A DNA stretch of 28,797 bases from Candidatus Omnitrophota bacterium (GTDB lineage: Bacteria > Ratteibacteria > UBA8468 > B48-G9 > JAFGKM01): positions 1-28,797 of the forward strand of contig JAMWCA010000006.1 of the NCBI GenBank assembly GCA_023819545.1. The letters run 5' to 3'. The notes beneath the pieces are model-generated. The model ran no database searches, was not told the origin of the DNA, and saw only the letters and a program-made list of their open reading frames with translations. A program made the position numbers and the translations under genes. Of this stretch, positions 7,881-15,075 are shown in pieces. Position 1 is the first letter of the stretch; the number at the start of each line of letters is the position of its first letter.

Positions 7881-8432
7881 ATGATTGAAATCATTATTGG
7901 AATTTTGTTAACTTTTATGATAATTGGAAGCATTATATGTCTTGAAACAAAAGATTTACTTTCTGCAATAATAGCAATAGTTCCTGTTGGTTATTTTTCA
8001 GGTATTATATTTCTTCTCCTTGGAGCTCCTGATATAGCAATAACTCAAATGGTTGTTGAAGTTTTATCTTTAATAATCTTAATAAGAGCAACTATAAGAA
8101 GAGATTTAACAACAATTGAAGAAGAAAGGGACTTTTTTGGACTTATTACCACTTTCGCATTTATTTTTGTCTTTTTCATTTTTGCTATGGAAGCATTAAG
8201 ATATTTACCACCATTTGGTAGTCCTGCTTTTACTTTAAATCAAAATGCACCATCAAATAGATATCTTTTAAATGGACTTAAAGAAACAGGAGCAGCAAAT
8301 ATAGTGAATTCTGTAATACTTGATTATAGAGGATATGATACGTTAGGAGAGGCAACAATCTTATTTACATCAATACTTGGAGCACTTGCAATTTTAAGGG
8401 TATATGCAAGAAAAAGGAAGAAAAATGAATAA
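7881..8432 (+). CDS. MbhD-MbhE fusion (C-terminal domain of MrpA)
   Basis: A 183-residue membrane protein that joins two usually small subunits. Residues 1-75 carry the DUF4040/MbhD signature LLGAPDIAITQMVVEVLSL. The C-terminal half carries the MbhE signature NIVNSVILDYRGYDTLGEATIL, equivalent to the last helices of MrpA. In the known Mbh and Mrp structures these helices lie beside the MrpA-type pump and help form the Na+/H+ path. No other copy of these domains occurs in the window. A GGAGAAAGAAGAG sequence precedes the ATG. Confidence 0.88.
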   Translation: MIEIIIGILLTFMIIGSIICLETKDLLSAIIAIVPVGYFSGIIFLLLGAPDIAITQMVVEVLSLIILIRATIRRDLTTIEEERDFFGLITTFAFIFVFFIFAMEALRYLPPFGSPAFTLNQNAPSNRYLLNGLKETGAANIVNSVILDYRGYDTLGEATILFTSILGALAILRVYARKRKKNE

Positions 8433-8922
8433 TGAAGAGAAAGGAATGAGTTTGATAGTAAAGACAGTAACAAGATGGTTAAAAGGATTTATATTTTTAT
8501 TTGGGGCATATATTGTCGTCTTTGGTCATTTAAGCCCTGGTGGTGGGTTTCCAGGCGGAGTAGTTTTTGCAGCAACATTCATTTTAATCACACTTGCTTT
8601 TGGAAGAGAATATGCTCTAAAAAAGATAGGGAAAATACTTGCTTCTGAACTTGATAGTTTAGGTGCATTACTATTTTTAATTATTGCAACTTTGGGTATT
8701 TATTTTACAGGCATTTTCTTTTCAAACTTTATTGAGAAATTTCATCCAACAGGTAATTTTAAATTATTCAGTTCAGGTACTATTCCTCTATGTAATATAA
8801 GTATAGGTATAAAAGTTGGTGCTTCTTTATTTATGATTTTTATAATTCTTTCTATTGTTAGGGTAGTTTTTGAAGATGGAAAAGGAAAACTTATAACAAC
8901 TGAAAAAAAGAGGGAAAAATGA
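8425..8922 (+). CDS. mnhB: Na+/H+ antiporter subunit MnhB/MrpB
   Basis: A membrane protein of about 165 residues. The segment FGHLSPGGGFPGGVVFAATFIL is the MnhB hallmark. Four hydrophobic segments are visible. The frame is open from an ATG at 8404, but the ATG at 8425 is preferred: it has GGAAG 4 bp upstream and reduces the overlap with the previous gene to 8 bp. In Mrp and Mbh complexes this subunit packs with MnhC and the MrpA C-terminal helices. Its stop overlaps the mnhC start. Confidence 0.9.
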   Translation: MNNEEKGMSLIVKTVTRWLKGFIFLFGAYIVVFGHLSPGGGFPGGVVFAATFILITLAFGREYALKKIGKILASELDSLGALLFLIIATLGIYFTGIFFSNFIEKFHPTGNFKLFSSGTIPLCNISIGIKVGASLFMIFIILSIVRVVFEDGKGKLITTEKKREK

Positions 8923-9266
8923 TTTACTATTTATGTTTTGTCTTATTTTTAATAGGTCTTTATGGTGTCACATGTAAAAAGAATGTAGTTAAAATAATAC
9001 TTGGACTTTGGATTATGGAATATTCTGTAAATCTCTTTCTAATTCTTCTTGGATACAGAAAAAATGGTATTGCTCCAATTTTAAAAAAAGGAGACGATAT
9101 AGTTGAATTTGCACAAAAAGCAGTTGATCCATTACCTCAAGCAATGGTTTTAACAAGTATAGTTATTGGTCTTGGAGTTCTTGCATTAATGGTAACAGTT
9201 GCAATAAGATTATATCAAAGATATGGAACATTTGATATAACAGAAATGAAAAAGTTAAAGGGATAA
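8919..9266 (+). CDS. mnhC: Na+/H+ antiporter subunit MnhC/MrpC (NuoK-like)
   Basis: A 115-residue protein with three membrane segments, of the NuoK/MrpC family. VDPLPQAMVLTSIVIGLGVLA is the family's most conserved stretch, and the acidic residue in the second helix region (WIMEYSVNLFLI) matches the Glu of NuoK-like proteins. It forms part of the ion-path half-channel next to MnhD. The ATG overlaps the mnhB stop (ATGA), and mnhD follows after 2 bp. Confidence 0.92.
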   Translation: MIYYLCFVLFLIGLYGVTCKKNVVKIILGLWIMEYSVNLFLILLGYRKNGIAPILKKGDDIVEFAQKAVDPLPQAMVLTSIVIGLGVLALMVTVAIRLYQRYGTFDITEMKKLKG

Positions 9267-9268
9267 AA

Positions 9269-10756
9269 ATGATTAATTTACCTTTATTTGTTATTATACC
9301 ATTTGGAGTTGCATTTTTTATACCAATGGTCTCAAGAAAAATTAAGTGGGTTCCTGATGTTTTGGGCAATTTAACTACTTTTATTTTACTTCTTTTATCC
9401 TTAATGACACTTAATCAAGAACATGTTTATCATATTGGCGGATGGAAACCACCTTTTGGAATTGTTCTTGTTCTTGATGGACTATCCTGTCTGCTTCTTA
9501 TAATAATAAATCTAATTTCTTTTATGGCAACATTATTTTCAATAGAATACATAGAGAAAAGATTTACTTCAAAACTTAGATATTATTCACTTTTCCTTCT
9601 TATGGTTGGAGGAATGAATGGAACGGTTCTCTCAGGTGATTTATTTAATTTATTCGTTTTTATGGAAATTGCTTCTATTGCCTCTTATGCTCTTGTTGGA
9701 TTTGGATGTGAAGCAAGTGAACTTGAAGCAAGTTTTAAGTATCTTGTAATGGGAAATGTGGCAAGTTTATTTGTTTTATATGGAGTTGCTCTTTTATATG
9801 GAAAAACAGGTTCACTAAATATTGCTGATGTTGCAAGAATTTTAAAAGAAATACCTTCTGACAATTTAGTTAATTTTGCTTTTGTTTTGCTAATCGGGGG
9901 TTTTATGGTGAAATCAGCACTTGTTCCTTTCCATGCTTGGCTTCCAGACGCACATCCTTCTGCTCCTGCTCCGATAAGTGCTATGCTTTCAGGTGTAGTT
10001 ATAAAAGCACTTGGTGTATATGTAATTTGTCGTTTAATATTTAATTTATTTGGTTTTAATCATTTGATAAGTCAAACACTGATATATCTTGGCGTAATTT
10101 CAATGATTGTTGGTGTATGTCTTGCTTTATTACAATCGGACTTAAAACGACTTTTGGCATATCATTCAATAAGTCAGATTGGTTATGTTTTTGTTGGAAT
10201 AGGTATTGGAACACCTCTTGGTATTCTTGGAGGTCTATTTCATTTATTCAATCATTCTTTATTTAAATCTCTTTTATTCCTTGATTCTGGAAGTATAGAA
10301 TATCAAACAGGAACAAGGGATTTAAATAAAATGGGTTTACTTTACAAAAAAATGCCTATTACTTCTTTTTCTACACTTTTTGCATCTCTTTCAATTTCAG
10401 GAATACCGCCATTTAATGGGTTCTGGAGTAAATTAATAATAATTCTTGCTGCAATTAAAAGTGGCAAATCAATTATAGCTCTATGGGCTGTAATTGGAAG
10501 TATTTTAACTTTATCTTCTTTTACTAAGGTATTAAGGTACTCAATATATGGAAAGGGTGAAAAATGGGAAAAGGAAAAATGGGAAAAATTAAAAGAAGTC
10601 CCTGATACAATGGTTGTTCCATTAATAATTCTTTCTTTATTGTGTCTTTTTACAGGGCTTCTTATAATTGGAGGGACTGAAGGAATTTTTGCTTCTACTA
10701 TTGATGTTTTAGAGGGTAGTGTTTTAAAATATATAAATAAAGTTCTTGGGAGTTAA
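9269..10756 (+). CDS. mnhD: Na+/H+ antiporter subunit MnhD/MrpD (NuoM/N-like, MbhH)
   Basis: A 495-residue polytopic pump subunit. It keeps the full set of ion-path residues: E133 in FVFMEIASIASYALVGF (TM5), K215 in GGFMVKSALVPFHAWLPDAHP (TM7) and K246 in SGVVIKALGVY. This contrasts with the NuoL-like protein at 6066, which has Gly in the TM5 position. Known MrpD/MbhH proteins sit next to MnhC and move protons in exchange for the Na+ path. Near the C-terminus a perfect five-residue repeat (EKWEK twice, residues 431-440) lies in a loop and reflects a 15-bp tandem duplication. Confidence 0.93.
   Translation: MINLPLFVIIPFGVAFFIPMVSRKIKWVPDVLGNLTTFILLLLSLMTLNQEHVYHIGGWKPPFGIVLVLDGLSCLLLIIINLISFMATLFSIEYIEKRFTSKLRYYSLFLLMVGGMNGTVLSGDLFNLFVFMEIASIASYALVGFGCEASELEASFKYLVMGNVASLFVLYGVALLYGKTGSLNIADVARILKEIPSDNLVNFAFVLLIGGFMVKSALVPFHAWLPDAHPSAPAPISAMLSGVVIKALGVYVICRLIFNLFGFNHLISQTLIYLGVISMIVGVCLALLQSDLKRLLAYHSISQIGYVFVGIGIGTPLGILGGLFHLFNHSLFKSLLFLDSGSIEYQTGTRDLNKMGLLYKKMPITSFSTLFASLSISGIPPFNGFWSKLIIILAAIKSGKSIIALWAVIGSILTLSSFTKVLRYSIYGKGEKWEKEKWEKLKEVPDTMVVPLIILSLLCLFTGLLIIGGTEGIFASTIDVLEGSVLKYINKVLGS
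10559..10588 (+). repeat. 15-bp tandem duplication inside mnhD
   Basis: The unit GAAAAATGGGAAAAG (10559-10573) is followed directly by the same sequence with one A/G difference in the last base (10574-10588). Both units encode EKWEK, so the difference is silent. It keeps the frame and lies in a hydrophilic loop. Confidence 0.85.
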
Positions 10757-10758
10757 AG

Positions 10759-11262
10759 ATGAAAAAAGGAATTTTAATAATTTTACTTTTTATTTGTTGG
10801 ATATTGTTAACCACTCCAATTAAAAGTTATGAAATTGATTGGCAGATTTTAATCGTTGGATTGGTTATATCTATAATTAGTGGATTTATTTTTGGAGAAG
10901 GTTTTACTGAAAGTCCTCATAAATTTTTTGGAATAAAAAGATATCTTTGGGCTATTGCTTATATACCTGTTTTAATTTTCTGGTGTATTATTGCAAATTT
11001 TGATGTTGCTTATAGGGTTTTGCATCCAAATTTGCCTATAAGGCCTGGGATTGTTAAAGTTAAAACAAGGTTAAGAAGTAAAAGTGGGTTAACTGCTCTT
11101 GCAAATTCAATAACTTTAACTCCTGGGACAATGAGTGTTGAAATTGACCCGACTGGTTATTTATATATTCACTGGATAAATGTAAAAACAGATGATATTG
11201 AAAAAGTAACAGAATTAATAGTTAGAAGATTTGAAAAAATTTTAGAAAGGATATTTGAATGA
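10759..11262 (+). CDS. mnhE: Na+/H+ antiporter subunit MnhE/MrpE
   Basis: A 167-residue protein with two or three N-terminal membrane segments and a cytoplasmic C-terminal domain. Conserved features are NANFDVAYRVLHP (with an I in front), the NSITLTPGTMSVEID segment and IHWINV, all typical of the MrpE family. In Mrp complexes it is an accessory subunit at the MrpF/G side. It starts 2 bp after the mnhD stop and overlaps mnhF by the ATGA motif at 11259-11262. Confidence 0.93.
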   Translation: MKKGILIILLFICWILLTTPIKSYEIDWQILIVGLVISIISGFIFGEGFTESPHKFFGIKRYLWAIAYIPVLIFWCIIANFDVAYRVLHPNLPIRPGIVKVKTRLRSKSGLTALANSITLTPGTMSVEIDPTGYLYIHWINVKTDDIEKVTELIVRRFEKILERIFE

Positions 11263-11516
11263 TAACATTTTTACTTGTACTACTTTTATTCAGTTGTTTT
11301 TTATGTCTTTATAGAATTTCACGGGGCCCAAGTCCTGCGGATAGAGTTGTTGGAATAGATATACTTGGTATAATTGTTGTCAATTTTTGCGCAATAGTTA
11401 CATATTTGGCAAAAGTTGATTTTTATATGAATATTGCCTTATCTTGGGCATTATTAAGTTTTATAGGAACACTTGCTGTAAGTAAATTTCTTGAAGGTAG
11501 GGGTTTTGATGAATGA
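11259..11516 (+). CDS. mnhF: Na+/H+ antiporter subunit MnhF/MrpF
   Basis: An 85-residue protein with three membrane helices. RGPSPADRVVGIDILG is the MrpF hallmark (RGPT..DRvla.d). The length is normal for the family. The ATG overlaps the mnhE stop, and mnhG follows after 9 bp with a GAGGTG ribosome site. Confidence 0.92.
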   Translation: MITFLLVLLLFSCFLCLYRISRGPSPADRVVGIDILGIIVVNFCAIVTYLAKVDFYMNIALSWALLSFIGTLAVSKFLEGRGFDE

Positions 11517-11525
11517 GGTGAAAAA

Positions 11526-11843
11526 ATGAGAGAAACATTAAGTTTGATTTTTATGGTTATTGGTTGTTTTTTCAATTTATTCGGATGTATTGGATTGGTG
11601 CGACTTCCCGATGTTTATAACAGATTACAGGCATCAACAAAATGTGTGACATTAGGAACATGTTGTGTTCTCTTTGGCATTTTAATATCAGGACCTGTTA
11701 ACATTTCTTTTAAAGCATTTTTAACTATAGTTTTTATTTTAATATCATCTCCGACTGTTGCGCATGCATTATCAAGAGCAAGTATAAAATCTGGAATAAA
11801 ATTGTGGGAAAAAAGTGTAGTTAATAAGATGGAGGAAGAATAA
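11526..11843 (+). CDS. mnhG: Na+/H+ antiporter subunit MnhG/MrpG
   Basis: A 105-residue protein with three membrane helices. GCIGLVRLPDVYNRLQASTKCVTLG is the typical MrpG core (iRlPD.ytRlHAatKa.TlG), with Gln in place of the more common His. SSPTVAHALSRAS near the C-terminus is also conserved in the family. It completes the A'-B-C-D-E-F-G antiporter set. Confidence 0.92.
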   Translation: MRETLSLIFMVIGCFFNLFGCIGLVRLPDVYNRLQASTKCVTLGTCCVLFGILISGPVNISFKAFLTIVFILISSPTVAHALSRASIKSGIKLWEKSVVNKMEEE

Positions 11844-11845
11844 AG

Positions 11846-12466
11846 ATGAAAAAACCAAAAGTAAGAGAATTAAAAGAAGCAATAACAAGTTTATTTTCAA
11901 AACCATATACTACTAAATTCCCTTATCAAGAGCATAAACCATTCCCAAGATTCAGAGGTAAACCCAACTTTAATCAAGAGAAATGTGTTGGATGTGGTGG
12001 TTGTTTTCAAGTTTGCCCCTCAAAAGCAATAGATATGGTTGATGACATAGAAAATAAAAAGAGAATTTTAATCCATAATCCTGATAGATGTATTTTCTGT
12101 GGAGAATGTGAAAGAAATTGTATAACAAAAGAAGGGATAAAACTTACAAATCAGTTTGATGTTTCATATCTTAAAGATATAAGTGAAGTTCAAAATAAGG
12201 TTGAACATAATTTAATTGTTTGTATTGCCTGTGGTGAAATCATTGGAACTGAAAAACATATAAAATTTATTTATAATAAACTTGGGAATCTTGCATTCAG
12301 TCAACCAAATTTGATAACTCAATTGATAAAAGATTTAAATATAACAACTGAATATGAAGAAAAATTTGTCCCTCCTATAAATAGACAAGATATTCTTAAA
12401 GTTATCTGTCCAAAATGTAGAAGAATCTCGTTTATCAAAGACGAAACTAAAAAGACAAAAAGATAA
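11846..12466 (+). CDS. NuoI/MbhN/HycF-like ferredoxin subunit with a C-terminal zinc-ribbon-like pair
   Basis: A 206-residue protein with two [4Fe-4S] motifs: C47/C50/C53/C57 (followed by PSKAI) and C82/C85/C88/C92. The second lacks the usual Pro after its last Cys. A C-terminal extension has two further CxxC pairs, C126/C129 and C188/C191, arranged like the rubredoxin- or zinc-ribbon-like tail of HycF/HyfH in formate hydrogenlyases. It is the expected electron bridge between the peripheral input proteins and the small subunit. It is placed at the very end of the operon, after the antiporter genes, and is preceded by a GGAGGAAG ribosome site. Confidence 0.88.
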   Translation: MKKPKVRELKEAITSLFSKPYTTKFPYQEHKPFPRFRGKPNFNQEKCVGCGGCFQVCPSKAIDMVDDIENKKRILIHNPDRCIFCGECERNCITKEGIKLTNQFDVSYLKDISEVQNKVEHNLIVCIACGEIIGTEKHIKFIYNKLGNLAFSQPNLITQLIKDLNITTEYEEKFVPPINRQDILKVICPKCRRISFIKDETKKTKR

Positions 12467-12467
12467 T

Positions 12468-12496
12468 TTGAAAAATTTTAAATATAGTTATAAAAT
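12468..12496 (+). promoter_or_regulatory. Possible promoter of tRNA-Arg
   Basis: TTGAAA (12468-12473) and TAAAAT (12491-12496) are 17 bp apart. The predicted start, around 12503, is about 4 bp before the mature tRNA end. The element begins 1 bp after the stop codon of the last operon gene. Confidence 0.4.
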
Positions 12497-12503
12497 TTTT
12501 TTT
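12471..12503 (+). terminator. AT-only inverted repeat with a T run, weak terminator candidate
   Basis: AAAAATTTTA (12471-12480) and TAAAATTTTT (12491-12500) are perfect 10-bp arms around a 10-nt loop, followed by TTT. The stem has no G-C pair, so it would be weak. It overlaps the suspected tRNA promoter, and the symmetry may be a by-product of composition. Confidence 0.25.
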
Positions 12504-12506
12504 AAA

Positions 12507-12580
12507 GCGCTTGTCGCTTAATTGGATAAAGCGCTGGCCTCCGGAGCCAGAGAATCCGGGTTCAATTCCCGGCAAGCGCA
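12507..12580 (+). tRNA. tRNA-Arg (anticodon CCG)
   Basis: A full cloverleaf can be folded: acceptor GCGCTTG (12507-12513) with CAAGCGC (12573-12579) and discriminator A12580; D stem GCTT/AAGC; anticodon stem CTGGC/GCCAG (12534-12538 and 12546-12550) around the loop CTCCGGA with anticodon CCG at 12541-12543; T stem CCGGG/CCCGG with loop TTCAATT. The CCA end is not encoded. It reads the CGG arginine codon, which is rare in such an AT-rich genome. Confidence 0.97.
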
Positions 12581-12588
12581 AATAGAAA

Positions 12589-13059
12589 ATGAAAAAGAAA
12601 ATTTTAATAGTTTCAATATTTTTGATACTTCCTTTTCTATGTTTTGTTTTTTTTCATCTAATTATTCCTTATATCTGGATTAAAGTTGACAAGGCATTTC
12701 ACTGTGGAAATTATGATAGAGCAATTGAATATCTATCCTTTATTTCGTATATTAAACCAAAAGACCCAGAATCTTATATACTTAAAGCATGGTTACAATG
12801 GTCACAAGCAAAATATCTTGTTGAAAAAAATCTTCCATACGATGAAAAATTAAAACAAGCAATTGAGACATATAGAAAAGGAGAAAAAAATAATCCAACA
12901 AATTGGAAAATTTATTTTGAAGAAGGAATTATGTGGGAAGCATTTGGAGATAAAGAAAAAGCACTTAGAGCTTACTATATAAGTTCAAAATATAGTGGTC
13001 CACCATACAATAAAATTTATGAGATAAAATATAAAAAATTTAATGTTGAGGTAAAATAA
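12589..13059 (+). CDS. Membrane-anchored TPR-like protein of unknown function
   Basis: A 156-residue protein with one N-terminal hydrophobic segment (about residues 5-30, with a short basic start MKKK), followed by a hydrophilic part that probably faces the periplasm. The latter looks like helical TPR repeats: HCGNYDRAIEYLSFISYIKPKD, EKLKQAIETYRKGEKNNPTN and GDKEKALRAYYISSKY have the A/G-x3-A-x6-P spacing of that fold. The ATG is only 9 bp past the tRNA end and has no Shine-Dalgarno, so it may be read from the tRNA transcript. TPR proteins usually hold other proteins together; the partner is unknown. The next gene, another small exported protein, may be related in function. Confidence 0.7.
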   Translation: MKKKILIVSIFLILPFLCFVFFHLIIPYIWIKVDKAFHCGNYDRAIEYLSFISYIKPKDPESYILKAWLQWSQAKYLVEKNLPYDEKLKQAIETYRKGEKNNPTNWKIYFEEGIMWEAFGDKEKALRAYYISSKYSGPPYNKIYEIKYKKFNVEVK

Positions 13060-13084
13060 TATATTAAGGTAAAATAATATATAA
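13049..13084 (+). repeat. 18-bp tandem duplication across a stop codon
   Basis: AGGTAAAATAATATATTA (13049-13066) is repeated as AGGTAAAATAATATATAA (13067-13084) with one mismatch. The first copy contains the last codons and TAA stop of the TPR-like gene; the second lies in the 41-bp gap before the next gene. It looks like a recent slippage duplication. Confidence 0.8.
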
Positions 13085-13100
13085 GAAAAAGGAGGTTTTT

Positions 13101-13553
13101 ATGAAAAAATTATGTTTGATTTTTGTTAGTTTATCTTTTCTTTTATATTCAGAAGTAAAAAAGGCAACTTATGATGAGATAAAAAATTCAATTTGTGTTT
13201 TAGAAGAAGCAATAAAGGCAGAAAATGAGAATTTAGTTAGTTTATTTAGTGAGGCCATTGAAATAGAAAAAAGAGCAAATTCCCCTTATTATGCAGAAAA
13301 AATAATGAAAAAGGTGTGTAAAACAGGGAAGATAAGCTTAGAGCAGTTTAAAAAATTGAGGGAAAATTTTTCATTTTTTGATATTTCTATTGCATGGGCA
13401 ATAAATCAAATTACGGGCAAATCAATTGAAGAAATATTGAGAGAAAAAAAAGAAAGCGAATGGAAAAATGTTTTTTCTGATGAAAATATAATTCAATTTG
13501 AAGATATCTTATCAAAAATAAAACAGTTAAATCCTAAGTCAGAGACCTTTTAA
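13101..13553 (+). CDS. Small exported protein of unknown function
   Basis: A 150-residue protein with a signal peptide (MKKLCLIFVSLSFLLYS, cleavage near residue 17) and no further membrane segment, so it is probably periplasmic. The mature part is helical and charged. A C-terminal patch, FDISIAWAINQITGKSIEEILREK with EWKNVF after it, resembles a short domain seen in uncharacterised exported proteins, which reads roughly as ..A..I...TGKs.eeIl..r.....W..I. I cannot assign a function. A strong AAGGAGG site lies 5 bp before the ATG. Its 3' end overlaps the convergent phosphoesterase gene by 15 bp. Confidence 0.7.
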   Translation: MKKLCLIFVSLSFLLYSEVKKATYDEIKNSICVLEEAIKAENENLVSLFSEAIEIEKRANSPYYAEKIMKKVCKTGKISLEQFKKLRENFSFFDISIAWAINQITGKSIEEILREKKESEWKNVFSDENIIQFEDILSKIKQLNPKSETF

Positions 13554-14273
13554 AAAACTACAAATTTTTGAAGGTAGACCCTTCTCTAAAATTTTTTTTA
13601 TTGTTTTTTCAATTTCATATTCAATTCTATCAAGTTTAAAAATTTTTTTACTTGTATCATAAATTGAAACACACGAGAAAGGCAAACCATCCCTTGGAAA
13701 TCCAACACTTCCTACATTTATTATATACTTGAAGTTCTCTTCTATCTCTATTTCTATCTTTCCTGAGAAATCTACTTGAATTTTTTCTATATTTTCTGTC
13801 TCTATATTCTTTCTGAATATAACTGGTATATGTGTATGCCCAACAAAGCATATCCTTTTTTCAAGTTTTTTAAATTCTTCTTTAGCAGCCATTATGTTAA
13901 AAATATATTTATAATAAGGGTCTGTTATAGAACCATGGACAAAAAATAAATCTTCTATCTCTTTTTTTTCTCCCCATTTTTCTATTTGTTCAATTTTCTC
14001 TTCAATTTCCTTTGCTGTCCATTCAAGTGTAATTCTTGCATATTTTTTAAATCTTGAATAATCTTTTCTTAAAATTCCATCCTCATGATTTCCTTTCAAT
14101 ATTATATCAGCACTTTCTAATACTAAATTAATACATTCATTTGGGTCAGGACCATATCCAATAATATCACCACAGATTAAAATTTTATCTATTTTATTTT
14201 TTTCAAGAAATTTAATAGCAGATTGTAAACTTTCAAGATTTGAATGAATATCACTAATTATCCCAATTTTCAT
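13539..14273 (-). CDS. Calcineurin-like metallophosphoesterase (YfcE/MJ0936 type)
   Basis: A 244-residue cytoplasmic enzyme with all metal-binding blocks of the family: D8 and H10 (SDIHSN), D36 (GDIIGYGPDP), N62 and H63 (KGNHED), H113 (FVHGS), H146 and H148 (GHTHIP). GYGPDP and GNHE place it among the small YfcE/MJ0936-like phosphodiesterases and diadenosine-polyphosphate-type hydrolases rather than protein phosphatases of the PP2C class. The substrate cannot be read from sequence. The start overlaps the upstream kinase gene by 20 bp, so the two are co-expressed and perhaps translationally coupled. Confidence 0.9.
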   Translation of the reverse strand: MKIGIISDIHSNLESLQSAIKFLEKNKIDKILICGDIIGYGPDPNECINLVLESADIILKGNHEDGILRKDYSRFKKYARITLEWTAKEIEEKIEQIEKWGEKKEIEDLFFVHGSITDPYYKYIFNIMAAKEEFKKLEKRICFVGHTHIPVIFRKNIETENIEKIQVDFSGKIEIEIEENFKYIINVGSVGFPRDGLPFSCVSIYDTSKKIFKLDRIEYEIEKTIKKILEKGLPSKICSFLKGL

Positions 14274-15009
14274 ATAATTTCTCTAATTTTTCAATAATTT
14301 CTTTTAAAGATGGTCTTTTTTCAGGTTGCTCTGATTTTGCTAAATTTATAACAGGATAAAATTCTTCAAAAATTACATATTTTGAAAGTAACTCTTCAAT
14401 CATTATACCGTAAGAATAAATATCACTTTTAAAATCGCAAATGCCTTTTTTTCTCTCTGGAGCAATATACTTATCGGTTCCTCCTGTGTAATTTAATTTT
14501 CTAAAAAATCCTAATTTTTTTGCAAACCCAAAATCAATTAGTTTTAAATTTAGGAAATCTTTACTTATTAATATATTTTCTGGTTTTATATCATTATGGA
14601 CAATTTTTTTTGAGTGTATGTATTCAATTGCTTGACCAATTCTTATCAATATTTTTAAAATTGTAGGACATGAGATTTCTATATTTTTATTTAAAATAGT
14701 TCTTAAATTATTTCCGTCTACATATTCCATAATCATATAGTATAAATTGTTCAATTTGCCCAATTTAAAAACCTTTATTATATCAGAGTGGGAGAGATTT
14801 TTTAATATTTTATATTCTTTTTTAAAGGCATCTATTTGGTGTTTAAGATTTCTATATGGATTAAGTATTTTTATAGCAACAGGATTTTGCGAATTTAAAT
14901 CTTGTGGTATTCCTTTGTAAATAGTAGAAGTTCCTCCTTGCCAAATAATTTCTTCTATTTTATAACTTTCTATAATCTGCCCCTTTAACTTAATTTTATA
15001 TTGTTCCAT
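14254..15009 (-). CDS. Hanks-type serine/threonine protein kinase, soluble, kinase domain only
   Basis: A 251-residue protein that is almost entirely kinase domain. It has a glycine-loop variant WQGGTSTIYKG (23-33), the ATP-binding Lys K47 (VAIKIL), the helix C Glu (E65), the catalytic loop HNDIKPEN (138-145, with D140 and N145), the metal-binding DFG (159-161) and the activation segment end YIAPE (181-185). The HRD arginine is Asn139, so this is a non-RD kinase that may not need activation-loop phosphorylation. There is no transmembrane helix and no PASTA or other sensor domain. The overlap with the phosphoesterase gene suggests a joint signalling unit, but the target is unknown. No Shine-Dalgarno precedes the ATG. 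Confidence 0.93.
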   Translation of the reverse strand: MEQYKIKLKGQIIESYKIEEIIWQGGTSTIYKGIPQDLNSQNPVAIKILNPYRNLKHQIDAFKKEYKILKNLSHSDIIKVFKLGKLNNLYYMIMEYVDGNNLRTILNKNIEISCPTILKILIRIGQAIEYIHSKKIVHNDIKPENILISKDFLNLKLIDFGFAKKLGFFRKLNYTGGTDKYIAPERKKGICDFKSDIYSYGIMIEELLSKYVIFEEFYPVINLAKSEQPEKRPSLKEIIEKLEKLYENWDN

Positions 15010-15062
15010 AGTAAAAAAACCAGATAATTTTAATATAATTTTTATTTTTTTGCAAACAATTG

Positions 15063-15068
15063 TATAAT
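15063..15068 (+). promoter_or_regulatory. TATAAT -10 box placed for a leaderless transcript
   Basis: A perfect TATAAT lies 7 bp before the ATG at 15076, so the expected transcription start is the start codon itself. No clear -35 was found at 16-18 bp; TTGCAA at 15050 is too close. No ribosome site is present. Confidence 0.45.
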
Positions 15069-15075
15069 ATTTCTG

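Noticed and set aside
10559..10588. EKWEK repeat in MnhD as a functional motif
   Set aside because: It is a 15-bp tandem duplication in a loop with no known role, best explained by slippage.
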